Assembly (NCBI GenBank): GCA_002314455.1
Contig: DCFZ01000032.1
Location: forward strand, 1 to 38,693
Length of the DNA: 38,693 bases
Reading direction: 5' to 3'
DNA from: Lentisphaeria bacterium UBA1791
Lineage (GTDB): Bacteria > Verrucomicrobiota > Lentisphaeria > Victivallales > Victivallaceae
This document shows positions 15,401-22,467 of this stretch, one piece after another. Numbering within the stretch: the stretch's first letter is position 1; each line of letters begins with the position of its first letter. A model generated the notes under the pieces. It was not told the origin of the DNA and made no database searches. It worked only from the letters and a program-made list of their open reading frames with translations. The position numbers were made by a program, and so were the translations under genes.

Positions 15401-16074
15401 ATGTTTTCCTTTTCAATCGCAGAAAAATGATCTTCCGGGAGCAATCCCGCCGCAAAGAGCGCTTCGCGGCAGGTTACGTCTTCAAGCGTACGGTAAAGCG
15501 CCAGATTGGCGCCGGATTCGTCTTCAAACTTGACGATGCCCGTCAGATTGGCGGTAAAGACCACCGGCGCCGCGAGGATGCGCAAACACCAGCACTGCGC
15601 CGCTTCGCGGTCGTTGCTGCCGGAAAAAAGCAGAAAAAGTTCGATCAACGACGGTGCGACTTTGCCGGAGATCTCTTCGGCGACATATTTACGCCCCTCT
15701 TCCGACAACGCCGCGCGCACCAGAAATTTGCTGATCCAGCGCGGGCGATCAACGCGGTAAAAGATCTGAAAAAGCATCTGGATCGACTGACGGATCAGGG
15801 ATGTTTTTTCCTGTCGGGTGCGGCAATGCGGCGCTTCTTTTTCGATCAACGTAGCGATGGCGCCGGCATCCCACTCGGCGCAGACGAAATCCCACACGGC
15901 GTCGATCAGCCCCTGAATGCCGCCGAAGTGATAGGTGATCGCATTTTGAGCGCAACGTGCCGCACGGGCGATCTCGCGCGTAGTCACGCCCGTGATGCCG
16001 CGCCGGGCAAAAAGTTCCCCCGCCGCTTCGATCAGCGATCGTTGCGTCTGCTTGGAAATCAGATAAGATGCCAT
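15397..16074 (-). CDS. TetR-family regulator of the RND operon
   Basis: A 225-residue DNA-binding repressor. The N-terminal helix-turn-helix is typical of TetR: L-I-E-A-A-G-E-L-F-A-R-R-G, then T-T-R-E-I-A-R-A-A and N-A-I-T-Y-H-F-G-G. The C-terminal part (W-I-S-K-F-L-V-R-A-A-L-S-E-E-G) resembles the CecR/YbiH-type ligand domain. ATG 16074 is chosen because GGGGAC lies just upstream; ATG 16089 has no such site. Its promoter carries a palindrome in the spacer, which suggests that it represses itself and hence the pump. The stop overlaps the adaptor start. Confidence 0.9.
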   Translation of the reverse strand: MASYLISKQTQRSLIEAAGELFARRGITGVTTREIARAARCAQNAITYHFGGIQGLIDAVWDFVCAEWDAGAIATLIEKEAPHCRTRQEKTSLIRQSIQMLFQIFYRVDRPRWISKFLVRAALSEEGRKYVAEEISGKVAPSLIELFLLFSGSNDREAAQCWCLRILAAPVVFTANLTGIVKFEDESGANLALYRTLEDVTCREALFAAGLLPEDHFSAIEKENI

Positions 16075-16105
16075 GCGAGTCCCCGACATTTTTGTTACTG
16101 GCGAT

Positions 16106-16134
16106 AATATAGTTCAAATGAACTAATTTGTCAA
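16106..16134 (-). promoter_or_regulatory. TetR-RND operon promoter with embedded palindromic operator
   Basis: On the minus strand: TTGACA (16134-16129), 17 bases, TATATT (16111-16106). The inverted repeat TAGTTCA-AA-TGAACTA (plus strand, 16110-16125) fills most of the spacer and overlaps the edge of the -10. A TetR dimer bound there would block RNA polymerase, so autoregulation is likely. It does not overlap the plus-strand promoter at 16183. Confidence 0.7.
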
Positions 16135-16182
16135 ATAAAATAATGTTGACATAAGAAAATGACAAAAAAAACCGCCATTGCG

Positions 16183-16211
16183 TTGTCAAATAGCGGAAAT
16201 CGTGTTATATT
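16183..16211 (+). promoter_or_regulatory. Promoter of the second NSS symporter gene
   Basis: TTGTCA (16183-16188), 17-base spacer, TATATT (16206-16211). Transcription would begin near 16218. Confidence 0.65.
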
Positions 16212-16254
16212 ATTCTCTCTTTGAATATCGTTTCGTTTGAGGAGTCAAAAATCG

Positions 16255-17637
16255 ATGAAGGATCAATTTTCCAGTAAGATCGGTTATGTGCTTGCCGCCG
16301 CCGGTTCAGCGGTCGGGCTGGGGAACATCTGGCGTTTTCCCTATCTGGCGGCGAAATACGGCGGGGGTATTTTCCTCATCACCTATCTGATCCTCGTATT
16401 GACGTTTGGCTACGCGCTTTTGATCTCGGAAAATGGACTCGGCCGGATGACCGGCAAGGGGCCGATCGGCACCTACCGCTATTTCACGCAGGGACGCAGT
16501 GGTTTTCCGAAGTTTTTGGCGATCGGCGGCTGGATCAACGCGCTGGTGCCGCTGATCATCGTGCCGTACTACTGCGTCATCGGCGGCTGGGTGACGAAAT
16601 ACGTTGCGGCGCTGACGACAAATCCGATCTCAAATTTCGCCAGTCAAAAAGCGTGCAGTGATTATTTCGGCAATTTCATCTCGTCGACGTGGCAACCGCT
16701 TTGCTTTTTCCTCCTTTTCATGGCGATCCTCGTGATTGTCGTCGCATTCGGCGTGGAAAAAGGCATTGAACGCTTCAACAAGATCCTGATGCCGATCCTG
16801 TTTGTGATGATTATCGGCATCTGTATTTACTGTATATTCCTGCCGGGAGCGAAAGCCGGTTTTGTCTATTATTTGAAGCCGGACTTCTCGAAGTTCAGCT
16901 ATATGACGGTGGTCGCCGCGATGGGGCAGCTTTTTTTCTCGCTGTCGATCGCGATGGGGATCATGATTACCTACGGATCTTATATGCGTAAGGAAGACAA
17001 TCTGGTTTCCAACGTCAATCAGGTTGAATTTTTTGATACCGCCGTCGCGTTTCTCGCAGGCATGATGATTATCCCCGCCGTGGTTGCTTTTGGCGGCGAA
17101 AAGGCGGCGGAAGCCGCCGGTCCCGGACTGGTTTTTGTGACAATGCCGCAGGTTTTTGCGAACTTTGCCGGCGGCAGGATCGTCGGCGTCTTTTTCTTCG
17201 TGCTCGTTCTTTTTGCCGCGGCGACGAGTGCGATTTCGCTGCTTGAGACCAACGTGCAGACGATCAGTCAGGAAATGAAAATCAGCCGCGCCCGGGCGAT
17301 TGCGATCTGCGTCGTCGAGATCATCGCCATCGGCGTGATCACCGTGCTCGGCTACAGCGTTTTCAAGAATTTCCATCCGCTGGCTTTCATCGAAAAGTAC
17401 AAGGGAATGGACATCCTCGATACGCTTGATTTCATCAGCAACAACGTGATGATGCCGATCGCGGCGATCTTTACGACGATCCTCGTCGTCGCGGTGATCG
17501 GATTGGAGAAGTTCTCCCGCGAGATCAGACAGGATAAAAAGTGGTACCGCGAGTACATTTTTCAGTTCTGCATGCGCGTGGCGGTGATCCCCTGTCTGCT
17601 CGTTGTTTTGCTGCAGGCAACGGGGATCCTGCATTAA
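16255..17637 (+). CDS. Sodium-dependent NSS/SNF-family symporter
   Basis: A 460-residue Na+-coupled symporter, paralogue of the gene at 2254. It has G-L-G-N-I-W-R-F-P-Y in TM1, E-N-G-L-G-R-M-T-G-K in the TM2 region, and about twelve membrane segments with a short C-terminal one. Bacterial NSS proteins usually import amino acids. ATG 16255 is preferred to an in-frame TTG at 16237, because GGAG (16241-16244) precedes it at a workable distance. It is a single-gene unit between its own promoter and the terminator at 17656. It is divergent from the TetR gene, but nothing shows shared control. Confidence 0.92.
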   Translation: MKDQFSSKIGYVLAAAGSAVGLGNIWRFPYLAAKYGGGIFLITYLILVLTFGYALLISENGLGRMTGKGPIGTYRYFTQGRSGFPKFLAIGGWINALVPLIIVPYYCVIGGWVTKYVAALTTNPISNFASQKACSDYFGNFISSTWQPLCFFLLFMAILVIVVAFGVEKGIERFNKILMPILFVMIIGICIYCIFLPGAKAGFVYYLKPDFSKFSYMTVVAAMGQLFFSLSIAMGIMITYGSYMRKEDNLVSNVNQVEFFDTAVAFLAGMMIIPAVVAFGGEKAAEAAGPGLVFVTMPQVFANFAGGRIVGVFFFVLVLFAAATSAISLLETNVQTISQEMKISRARAIAICVVEIIAIGVITVLGYSVFKNFHPLAFIEKYKGMDILDTLDFISNNVMMPIAAIFTTILVVAVIGLEKFSREIRQDKKWYREYIFQFCMRVAVIPCLLVVLLQATGILH

Positions 17638-17655
17638 CTTTTGCCGCTCGCTGCA

Positions 17656-17689
17656 GGCGGTTGCGATTGTTTCGCAACCGCCTTTTTTT
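17656..17689 (+). terminator. Terminator of the NSS symporter gene
   Basis: GGCGGTTGCGA (17656-17666) pairs perfectly with TCGCAACCGCC (17672-17682), followed by seven T. Confidence 0.93.
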
Positions 17690-17708
17690 GCTTTTTTCGC
17701 ATTTTTGA

Positions 17709-17855
17709 TTGAAAAAATGCAATTCCGGTGTAAAATTATTCCCGTACACGGTAGTCTGCGCCCGCGATCTCAACGTGGCAAAGCAATACTACGAGGAAGG
17801 CGTAAAGCGCGGCAATGAAGCGTGTAAGGAAGCGCTTGACGCTTTGAATAAATAA
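17709..17855 (+). pseudogene. Remnant resembling the end of a Sel1-repeat protein
   Basis: A short open frame ends at TAA 17853-17855. Its last 30 or so codons read A-R-D-L-N-V-A-K-Q-Y-Y-E-E-G-V-K-R-G-N-E-A-C-K-E-A-L, the A-x-x-Y-Y-E-x-G-x-x-x-G-x-x-x-C spacing of a Sel1/TPR helix pair at the C-terminus of such proteins. Upstream the frame is closed by TGA at 17706, and there is no ATG or clear Shine-Dalgarno; TTG 17709 and GTG 17775 are the only start options. It is followed by an intact terminator. The likely reading is the tail of a Sel1 gene whose front was deleted between 17690 and 17740. A small expressed protein is less likely. Confidence 0.45.
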
Positions 17856-17874
17856 TACACACTCTCTCTTTTGG

Positions 17875-17915
17875 GGACTGCCGGTTCGCAAAACGACCGG
17901 CAGTCCGTTTTTTTT
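17875..17915 (+). terminator. Terminator after the Sel1-like remnant
   Basis: GGACTGCCGGT (17875-17885) pairs with ACCGGCAGTCC (17896-17906), followed by G and eight T (17908-17915). It still points along the plus strand although no complete gene now precedes it. Confidence 0.88.
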
Positions 17916-17929
17916 AGAGCGGGGTGAAA

Positions 17930-18916
17930 TTATTTGCCGTACTCGCGCCGGAAATCTTTCAGCACCGCCATCACGTCGGGGGAAATGCCCGTAATGGAGT
18001 AGGGCAGATCCCAGGTGACAACGCCGCCGTGCGCGACGACGCGCCGGGTGATCTGCGCCATTTCGGCGCCGCTGAAGCGGATGGGCGCGGTACCCCAGGT
18101 CTTGCCGGCGTAGGTGAGTATCTGCAATTTCAATGCCGTCGTTTCGGGATCGGTCGGGAAAACAAGTTCCTGCGGCTCGTTGATCTCGCCGGCAAGGTAA
18201 TCCTCGTCGCTTTTTTGGTAATTGCGGCGCGGCGGATTTTCGACGCCGCCGTTGAGCGCGATTGCGGCGTCGCAATTGCCGGCGCGCAACGCGCGGCAAC
18301 GCGTATGACCGTTGATTTCGTCGGGGAAGTCGTACATGTATTGCGAATAATAGGCGCCGTCACACCACCACGCTTTGATTTTTTTGCCCCAGCGGAGCGA
18401 CCATTCCTGCTGCATTTCATTCCAGATGGTTTGAAAGTGCTCCAGGCGCGGGTCGTTTTTGCCGGGGGAATCGAGTTCGTTGTACTGCGTTTCCCACCAT
18501 TGGGCGGGCCAGCTGGGGGTGCAGTGCAATTTTTTGATGATATCGTAAGGTTTGCACGGCGCAAGCGTCGTCACGTAAGCTCCGGCGTCAATGCCATAGC
18601 GAGCGAGCGCGTCGGCGAAATCGGCAATGAGGTCGCGCTCCGAGCAGAAGCCCTTGCCGATCTCGCGGTCGTACACCGCGCTCGGCGTGCAGTAGTAACC
18701 GCTGTTTTGCCCCGTCGTCAAAAAGGCGTAACCGGCGCCGACTTCCGCAAGTTGCGCGGCGATTTTGTCGACGTCAAAGGCGTTGACGCAGGCATCCCAT
18801 TGGTCGATCGGCATCGGGTGATCCTGACCGCGTTGCTCCTCGGGAAGCGACGGATCTCCGGAGTTGAGAAAATGAAAAAAGAAACCGTATTCCCTGCCGT
18901 CGAAGTGATAGCGCAT
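17930..18916 (-). CDS. GH29-like (alpha-L-fucosidase-type) TIM-barrel protein, cytoplasmic
   Basis: A 328-residue protein with the pattern of the GH29 catalytic barrel. G-F-F-F-H-F lies at the first strand, F-D-V-D-K-I-A-A-Q-L-A-E-V-G-A-G-Y follows with an A-F-L-T-T-G-Q strand, then R-D-L-I-A-D-F-A-D-A-L-A-R-Y-G and a W-W-C-D-G-A strand. By family analogy Asp186 in that last motif is the nucleophile candidate. No signal peptide is present, and the protein is shorter than classical fucosidases because it lacks the C-terminal beta domain. The start overlaps the stop of the TSCPD gene (TAATG, 18914-18918), so it is coupled to argH. The substrate and even the glycosidase activity are inference. 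Confidence 0.7.
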   Translation of the reverse strand: MRYHFDGREYGFFFHFLNSGDPSLPEEQRGQDHPMPIDQWDACVNAFDVDKIAAQLAEVGAGYAFLTTGQNSGYYCTPSAVYDREIGKGFCSERDLIADFADALARYGIDAGAYVTTLAPCKPYDIIKKLHCTPSWPAQWWETQYNELDSPGKNDPRLEHFQTIWNEMQQEWSLRWGKKIKAWWCDGAYYSQYMYDFPDEINGHTRCRALRAGNCDAAIALNGGVENPPRRNYQKSDEDYLAGEINEPQELVFPTDPETTALKLQILTYAGKTWGTAPIRFSGAEMAQITRRVVAHGGVVTWDLPYSITGISPDVMAVLKDFRREYGK

Positions 18917-19173
18917 TAAAGTTTCTCCTTGATGCCCTTGAGGGCGATCGCCAGTTGCGCCGGGCAACTCGTCGGGCGGCCGCCGCAACGGATGCCGTCG
19001 AGCTTTCCGATGACGTCGTCGACTTTCATTCCGGCGACGAGACGCGAAATTCCCTGCGTGTTGCCGGGGCAGCCGCCGATGATCTTGAGCGACCGGATGG
19101 TCTGATTGTCTTCGGAAAGTTCGATTTCCATTTCACGGCTGCAAACGCCTTGCGGTTGATAACGGTAGATCAT
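18916..19173 (-). CDS. TSCPD-domain protein (TIGR03905-type)
   Basis: An 85-residue cytoplasmic protein made almost entirely of a TSCPD domain: G-V-C-S-R near the front, I-I-G-G-C-P-G-N-T-Q in the middle and G-I-R-C-G-G-R-P-T-S-C-P-A-Q-L-A near the end. The conserved cysteines suggest metal or thiol chemistry. The domain also occurs at the C-terminus of some B12-dependent ribonucleotide reductases, but the role of the stand-alone form is not settled. The start overlaps the argH stop (ATGA), and its own stop overlaps the next start, so three unrelated-looking genes are tightly coupled. Confidence 0.88.
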   Translation of the reverse strand: MIYRYQPQGVCSREMEIELSEDNQTIRSLKIIGGCPGNTQGISRLVAGMKVDDVIGKLDGIRCGGRPTSCPAQLAIALKGIKEKL

Positions 19174-20549
19174 TTGGTCATCTCCAATTCTTTTTGCCAG
19201 AAAGCAAGCTGTTTTGCCACCTGCTTGAAGCCGGTGCCGCCCACGAGATCGCGCTTGGCGACGCTTGCGCGCGGATCGAAAAGCGCGGGGAATTCTTCCG
19301 TTGCTTCGGGAATGGTCTCGCGCATTTCTTCGAGCGTCGGTTCGTCGAGTTTCTGATTGTGCTCTTTGCAGTATTTCACAAAACTGCCGACTTTACGGTG
19401 GGCGTCGCGGAAAGGCACGCCCAGCTCCACCAGTTTTTCCGCGAGGTCGGTCGCCATCAACGCGGGGTCGGAAGCCGCCTGCGCCATCTTTTCGGCTTTG
19501 GGCTTCATCGTTTCGATCATCGGCGGATAGACCGCGAGGATCTGTTCGACGGTGTCGATCGCGTCAAAGAGGGCGACTTTGTCCTCCTGCAGGTCGCGGT
19601 TGTAGGTCATCGGGAGCCCCTTGCAGAGCGTCAACAGCGTCGTCAGATCGCCGCAGACGCGCGCGCTTTTGCCGCGGGTGAGCTCGCAGACGTCGGGGTT
19701 CTTTTTTTGCGGCATCAGACTCGAGCCGGTGCAGAACGCGTCATCGAGCTCGATGAAATCGAATTCCTGACTCGACCACAGAATGAGATCTTCCGAAAGG
19801 CGCGAAACGTGCATCGCAAAGATCGCGAGCGCGCTCGCCATTTCGATCGCAAAGTCGCGGTCGGCGACGGAGTCCATGCTGTTGCGCGTGACCCGCGAGA
19901 AATTGAGTTCGCGGCAGACTTCCTCGCGGTCGAGCGGCAGCGTGGAACCGGCGATCGCGCCGGAGCCCAGCGGCATCACGTTGATGCGCTTGCGGCAGTC
20001 GGCGATGCGCTCGGCGTCGCGGTCGAGCATTTCGACGTAGGCGAGCAAGTGGTGCGCAAAAAGGACGACTTGCGCGTGCTGCAAGTGGGTGAATCCGGGC
20101 ATGATGAGTTCGGAATATTCCGCCCCGACTTTGACCAGCGCCTTCTGAAAATCGCGGATGCCGGAAACGATTTTGTCGGCTTCCTCGCGCAGGTAGAGCC
20201 GGATGTCGAGCGCGACCTGGTCGTTGCGGCTGCGTCCGGAGTGGACGCGCGCGCCTTCGGGGCCGAGCTTGGCGATGAGGGCGCTCTCGATGTGCATGTG
20301 GATGTCTTCCATCGCGATGTCAAAGGCGAAATTTCCCGCGTCGATCTTCTTTTCGATCTCGAGCAGTTCGGCGCGGATCGCGTCGGCGGCGCTCTGCGGA
20401 ATGATCCCCTGTTTGGCGAGCATTTTGACGTGGGCGCGACTGCCCGCGATGTCGCAGTGATAGAGCCGTTGGTCAAAGGAGATCGACTCGGAATACCGCG
20501 TCACCTCCGCCTGTGTCTGTCCGCTGAAGCGGCCGCCCCAAAGAGCCAT
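19170..20549 (-). CDS. argH: Argininosuccinate lyase
   Basis: A 459-residue enzyme that splits argininosuccinate into arginine and fumarate, the last step of arginine synthesis. Family signatures are plain: W-G-G-R-F near the start, H-S-G-R-S-R-N-D-Q (103-111), T-H-L-Q-H-A-Q (154-160) and the fumarase/lyase signature G-S-S-L-M-P-Q-K-K-N-P-D (275-286) with the catalytic Ser. The length is normal. GGAGG sits before the ATG, and a separate promoter (20590-20618) drives it. No other arginine genes are nearby. It leads an operon with the TSCPD and GH29-like genes. Confidence 0.97.
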   Translation of the reverse strand: MALWGGRFSGQTQAEVTRYSESISFDQRLYHCDIAGSRAHVKMLAKQGIIPQSAADAIRAELLEIEKKIDAGNFAFDIAMEDIHMHIESALIAKLGPEGARVHSGRSRNDQVALDIRLYLREEADKIVSGIRDFQKALVKVGAEYSELIMPGFTHLQHAQVVLFAHHLLAYVEMLDRDAERIADCRKRINVMPLGSGAIAGSTLPLDREEVCRELNFSRVTRNSMDSVADRDFAIEMASALAIFAMHVSRLSEDLILWSSQEFDFIELDDAFCTGSSLMPQKKNPDVCELTRGKSARVCGDLTTLLTLCKGLPMTYNRDLQEDKVALFDAIDTVEQILAVYPPMIETMKPKAEKMAQAASDPALMATDLAEKLVELGVPFRDAHRKVGSFVKYCKEHNQKLDEPTLEEMRETIPEATEEFPALFDPRASVAKRDLVGGTGFKQVAKQLAFWQKELEMTK

Positions 20550-20589
20550 GATCTTTCCTCCGGAAAAGGGTTTATGATGTCATCCTTAT

Positions 20590-20618
20590 AATCTAATGCA
20601 GAAATGCTGATTTTGCAA
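20590..20618 (-). promoter_or_regulatory. argH promoter
   Basis: Minus strand: TTGCAA (20618-20613), 17 bases, TAGATT (20595-20590), about 40 bases before the argH ATG. Confidence 0.55.
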
Positions 20619-20648
20619 TAAAAAGGAGTCGTTTTTCGGCGTGACGGC

Positions 20649-21704
20649 TTATTTTTTCCGCATGACGCAATTGATGGAAAAACTGCGCAGCGCCAGTTCC
20701 TCGGGCACATTGAAGCGCAATGTGGAAAGCAGCGTTTCCGCTTCGTCGAGGATTGCCTTGCCGCGCTCGGCGGTGAAAGCGGGCGCGTCGCCGGCAAAAA
20801 CTTCCGGATTGGGCAGATCCGCGGCAGGAATGCCGGAACTCAACATATAGCACTCGGCGGCAAAGGTGTGGATTGCCGACAAGAGCTGTTTGCGCATCCG
20901 CATATACTCGCCGCTGGCGGAATCCTGACGGCGCTCCTCGAGGTTTTTGAGCAGGACGGGGTCTTCCATCTGCTTGGCGACTTTGAACTGGTCGGCAAAC
21001 TCCTCTTCGCTCTTGGCTTCGGCTTCGTCGGAAAGTTTGCCGAAAAGGGCGATCAGTTGCGCCGCGTTTTCTTCGGCGGTGCCGAGGTCGCCGTCGGCGT
21101 GCACGATCAGCTGGTTCAAGATGCGAAAGAGCGCATCCGACCCCGGGAAGGCGATTTTCTGGTGCTCGACGGCGAGCGAGATCAACTGACAGCGGCTCCG
21201 GGTCGTCGGGAGCAGGGCGGAAACGTTGGCGCTCAAGAGGATGATGAAAGTCTCTTTCGGCGGTTCCTCCAGCGTTTTCAGAAGCGCATTCTGTGCCGCG
21301 TCATTGAGTCGGTCGGCGTCGCGGATCAAGCCGATCTTGACCGGGAATTGCTCGCTGCCGGTGAGCGCGAGCGAAGCGAGAAAACTGCGCACCGTGTTGG
21401 GCTCGGGGCGGCCGATTTCGCCGACGCGGATCTGGTACATCTTGCCGCAGGGCGAAAGCGTGTGAATTTCGCTGTAAACGCCGCGTTCCAGATTGCGGCA
21501 GTAGGAGCAGGTCGTGTCGGGCACGCCGTCTTTTGCGTGCGCACAGCCGCCGATCTGCGCGAGGACGACGGCGAATTCTCGCCGGATCTCTTCGTCGTCG
21601 CAACGGATGAGAAAACTGTGGCCGAAACGCCCGGTCGCGCGGGCGTGACAGAGCCGTGCGATCTCCGACGGGTAAAGTTCGGCGTATTTATGAAAGAAGC
21701 TCAT
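20649..21704 (-). CDS. holB: DNA polymerase III delta' subunit
   Basis: A 351-residue protein of the clamp-loader AAA+ family, which loads the sliding clamp during replication. It shows F-G-H-S-F-L-I near the front and a Cys cluster (C-A-H-A-K-D-G then C-S-Y-C) like the zinc module of DnaX/HolB proteins. It also has I-G-L-I-R-D-A-D-R-L-N, A-A-Q-N-A-L-L-K-T-L-E-E-P-P and P-T-T-R-S-R-C (sensor 1/SRC). No Walker A lysine motif is apparent, which fits the non-ATP-binding delta' role. ATG 21704 overlaps the 3' end of tmk by 17 bases; the tmk-holB pair is a common arrangement. Confidence 0.9.
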   Translation of the reverse strand: MSFFHKYAELYPSEIARLCHARATGRFGHSFLIRCDDEEIRREFAVVLAQIGGCAHAKDGVPDTTCSYCRNLERGVYSEIHTLSPCGKMYQIRVGEIGRPEPNTVRSFLASLALTGSEQFPVKIGLIRDADRLNDAAQNALLKTLEEPPKETFIILLSANVSALLPTTRSRCQLISLAVEHQKIAFPGSDALFRILNQLIVHADGDLGTAEENAAQLIALFGKLSDEAEAKSEEEFADQFKVAKQMEDPVLLKNLEERRQDSASGEYMRMRKQLLSAIHTFAAECYMLSSGIPAADLPNPEVFAGDAPAFTAERGKAILDEAETLLSTLRFNVPEELALRSFSINCVMRKK

Positions 21705-22332
21705 CGACAATCTGCCAGATTTCACCGGCGATGCGCTCGGCGTCGCGGTCGGCGTTGATGACTTTGACCCGCTTCGGCTCGGCGGCGGCGATGGCGAGGA
21801 AGCCCTCGCGCACTTTGTGGTGGAAATTGAGATCTTCCTTCTCGAAACGGTCGACTTCGCCTTGCGTTTCCACGCGGCGCCGGGTGCGCTCGAAACCGCG
21901 TTCGACCGGCAAATCGAGCAACAGCGTGAGGTCGGGGCGGCAATGGCCGAAGGCGAAATCGTTGAGGCGGCGCACCGTGTCGACGTCGATGCCGCGCGCC
22001 ACCCCCTGATAGGCGGTCGAGGAGTCGGCGAAGCGGTCGCAGAGGACGATTCTGCCTTGCGCGAGGGCGGGGGCGATGACTTCGCGGACGTGCTGACTGC
22101 GCGCCGCTTCCATCAGGAGCAGTTCCGTTTCGTCGTGGAGCATTTCGTCGCTTTGATGTTCCTTGACGATCGCGCGCAATATTTCGGCGAGCGGCGTGCC
22201 GCCGGGTTCGCGGGTGCAGACGCACTCGTAGCCGCGTTGCGCCAAAGTGTGCGCGAGCAATTGCAATTGCGAACTTTTGCCGGCGCCTTCCGGGCCCTCA
22301 AAAGTGATGAAAAAACCTTTTTTCTCTGCCAT
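21688..22332 (-). CDS. tmk: Thymidylate kinase
   Basis: A 214-residue dTMP kinase that makes dTDP for DNA synthesis. Its P-loop G-P-E-G-A-G-K-S (13-20) is followed by the family-specific T-R-E-P-G-G-T and D-R-F-A-D-S-S-T-A-Y-Q-G (the dTMP-binding DR motif and Q-G). A C-terminal R-R-R-V-E lid segment also fits. Length and order are standard. It is the first gene of a tmk-holB operon driven by the promoter at 22376-22404, which overlaps a divergent promoter for the purine gene. Confidence 0.96.
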   Translation of the reverse strand: MAEKKGFFITFEGPEGAGKSSQLQLLAHTLAQRGYECVCTREPGGTPLAEILRAIVKEHQSDEMLHDETELLLMEAARSQHVREVIAPALAQGRIVLCDRFADSSTAYQGVARGIDVDTVRRLNDFAFGHCRPDLTLLLDLPVERGFERTRRRVETQGEVDRFEKEDLNFHHKVREGFLAIAAAEPKRVKVINADRDAERIAGEIWQIVDELLS

Positions 22333-22375
22333 AATCCGAAAAAATCAAAAATTTTTCATAAAAAACCACTTATTA

Positions 22376-22404
22376 AACATAGTTCCATTTGCCGATAAGT
22401 TCAA
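22376..22404 (-). promoter_or_regulatory. tmk-holB promoter
   Basis: Minus strand: TTGAAC (22404-22399), 17 bases, TATGTT (22381-22376). It occupies the same DNA as the plus-strand promoter at 22389-22417, so the two probably compete for polymerase. Confidence 0.55.
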
Positions 22405-22417
22405 CTCGTGATATATT
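22389..22417 (+). promoter_or_regulatory. Promoter of the AICAR transformylase operon
   Basis: TTGCCG (22389-22394), 17 bases, TATATT (22412-22417). It overlaps the divergent tmk promoter. Confidence 0.5.
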
Positions 22418-22467
22418 TTATTTCGTGAAAATTTGCAACAAGTACCCTTAATTGAAAGGCGCATTTT

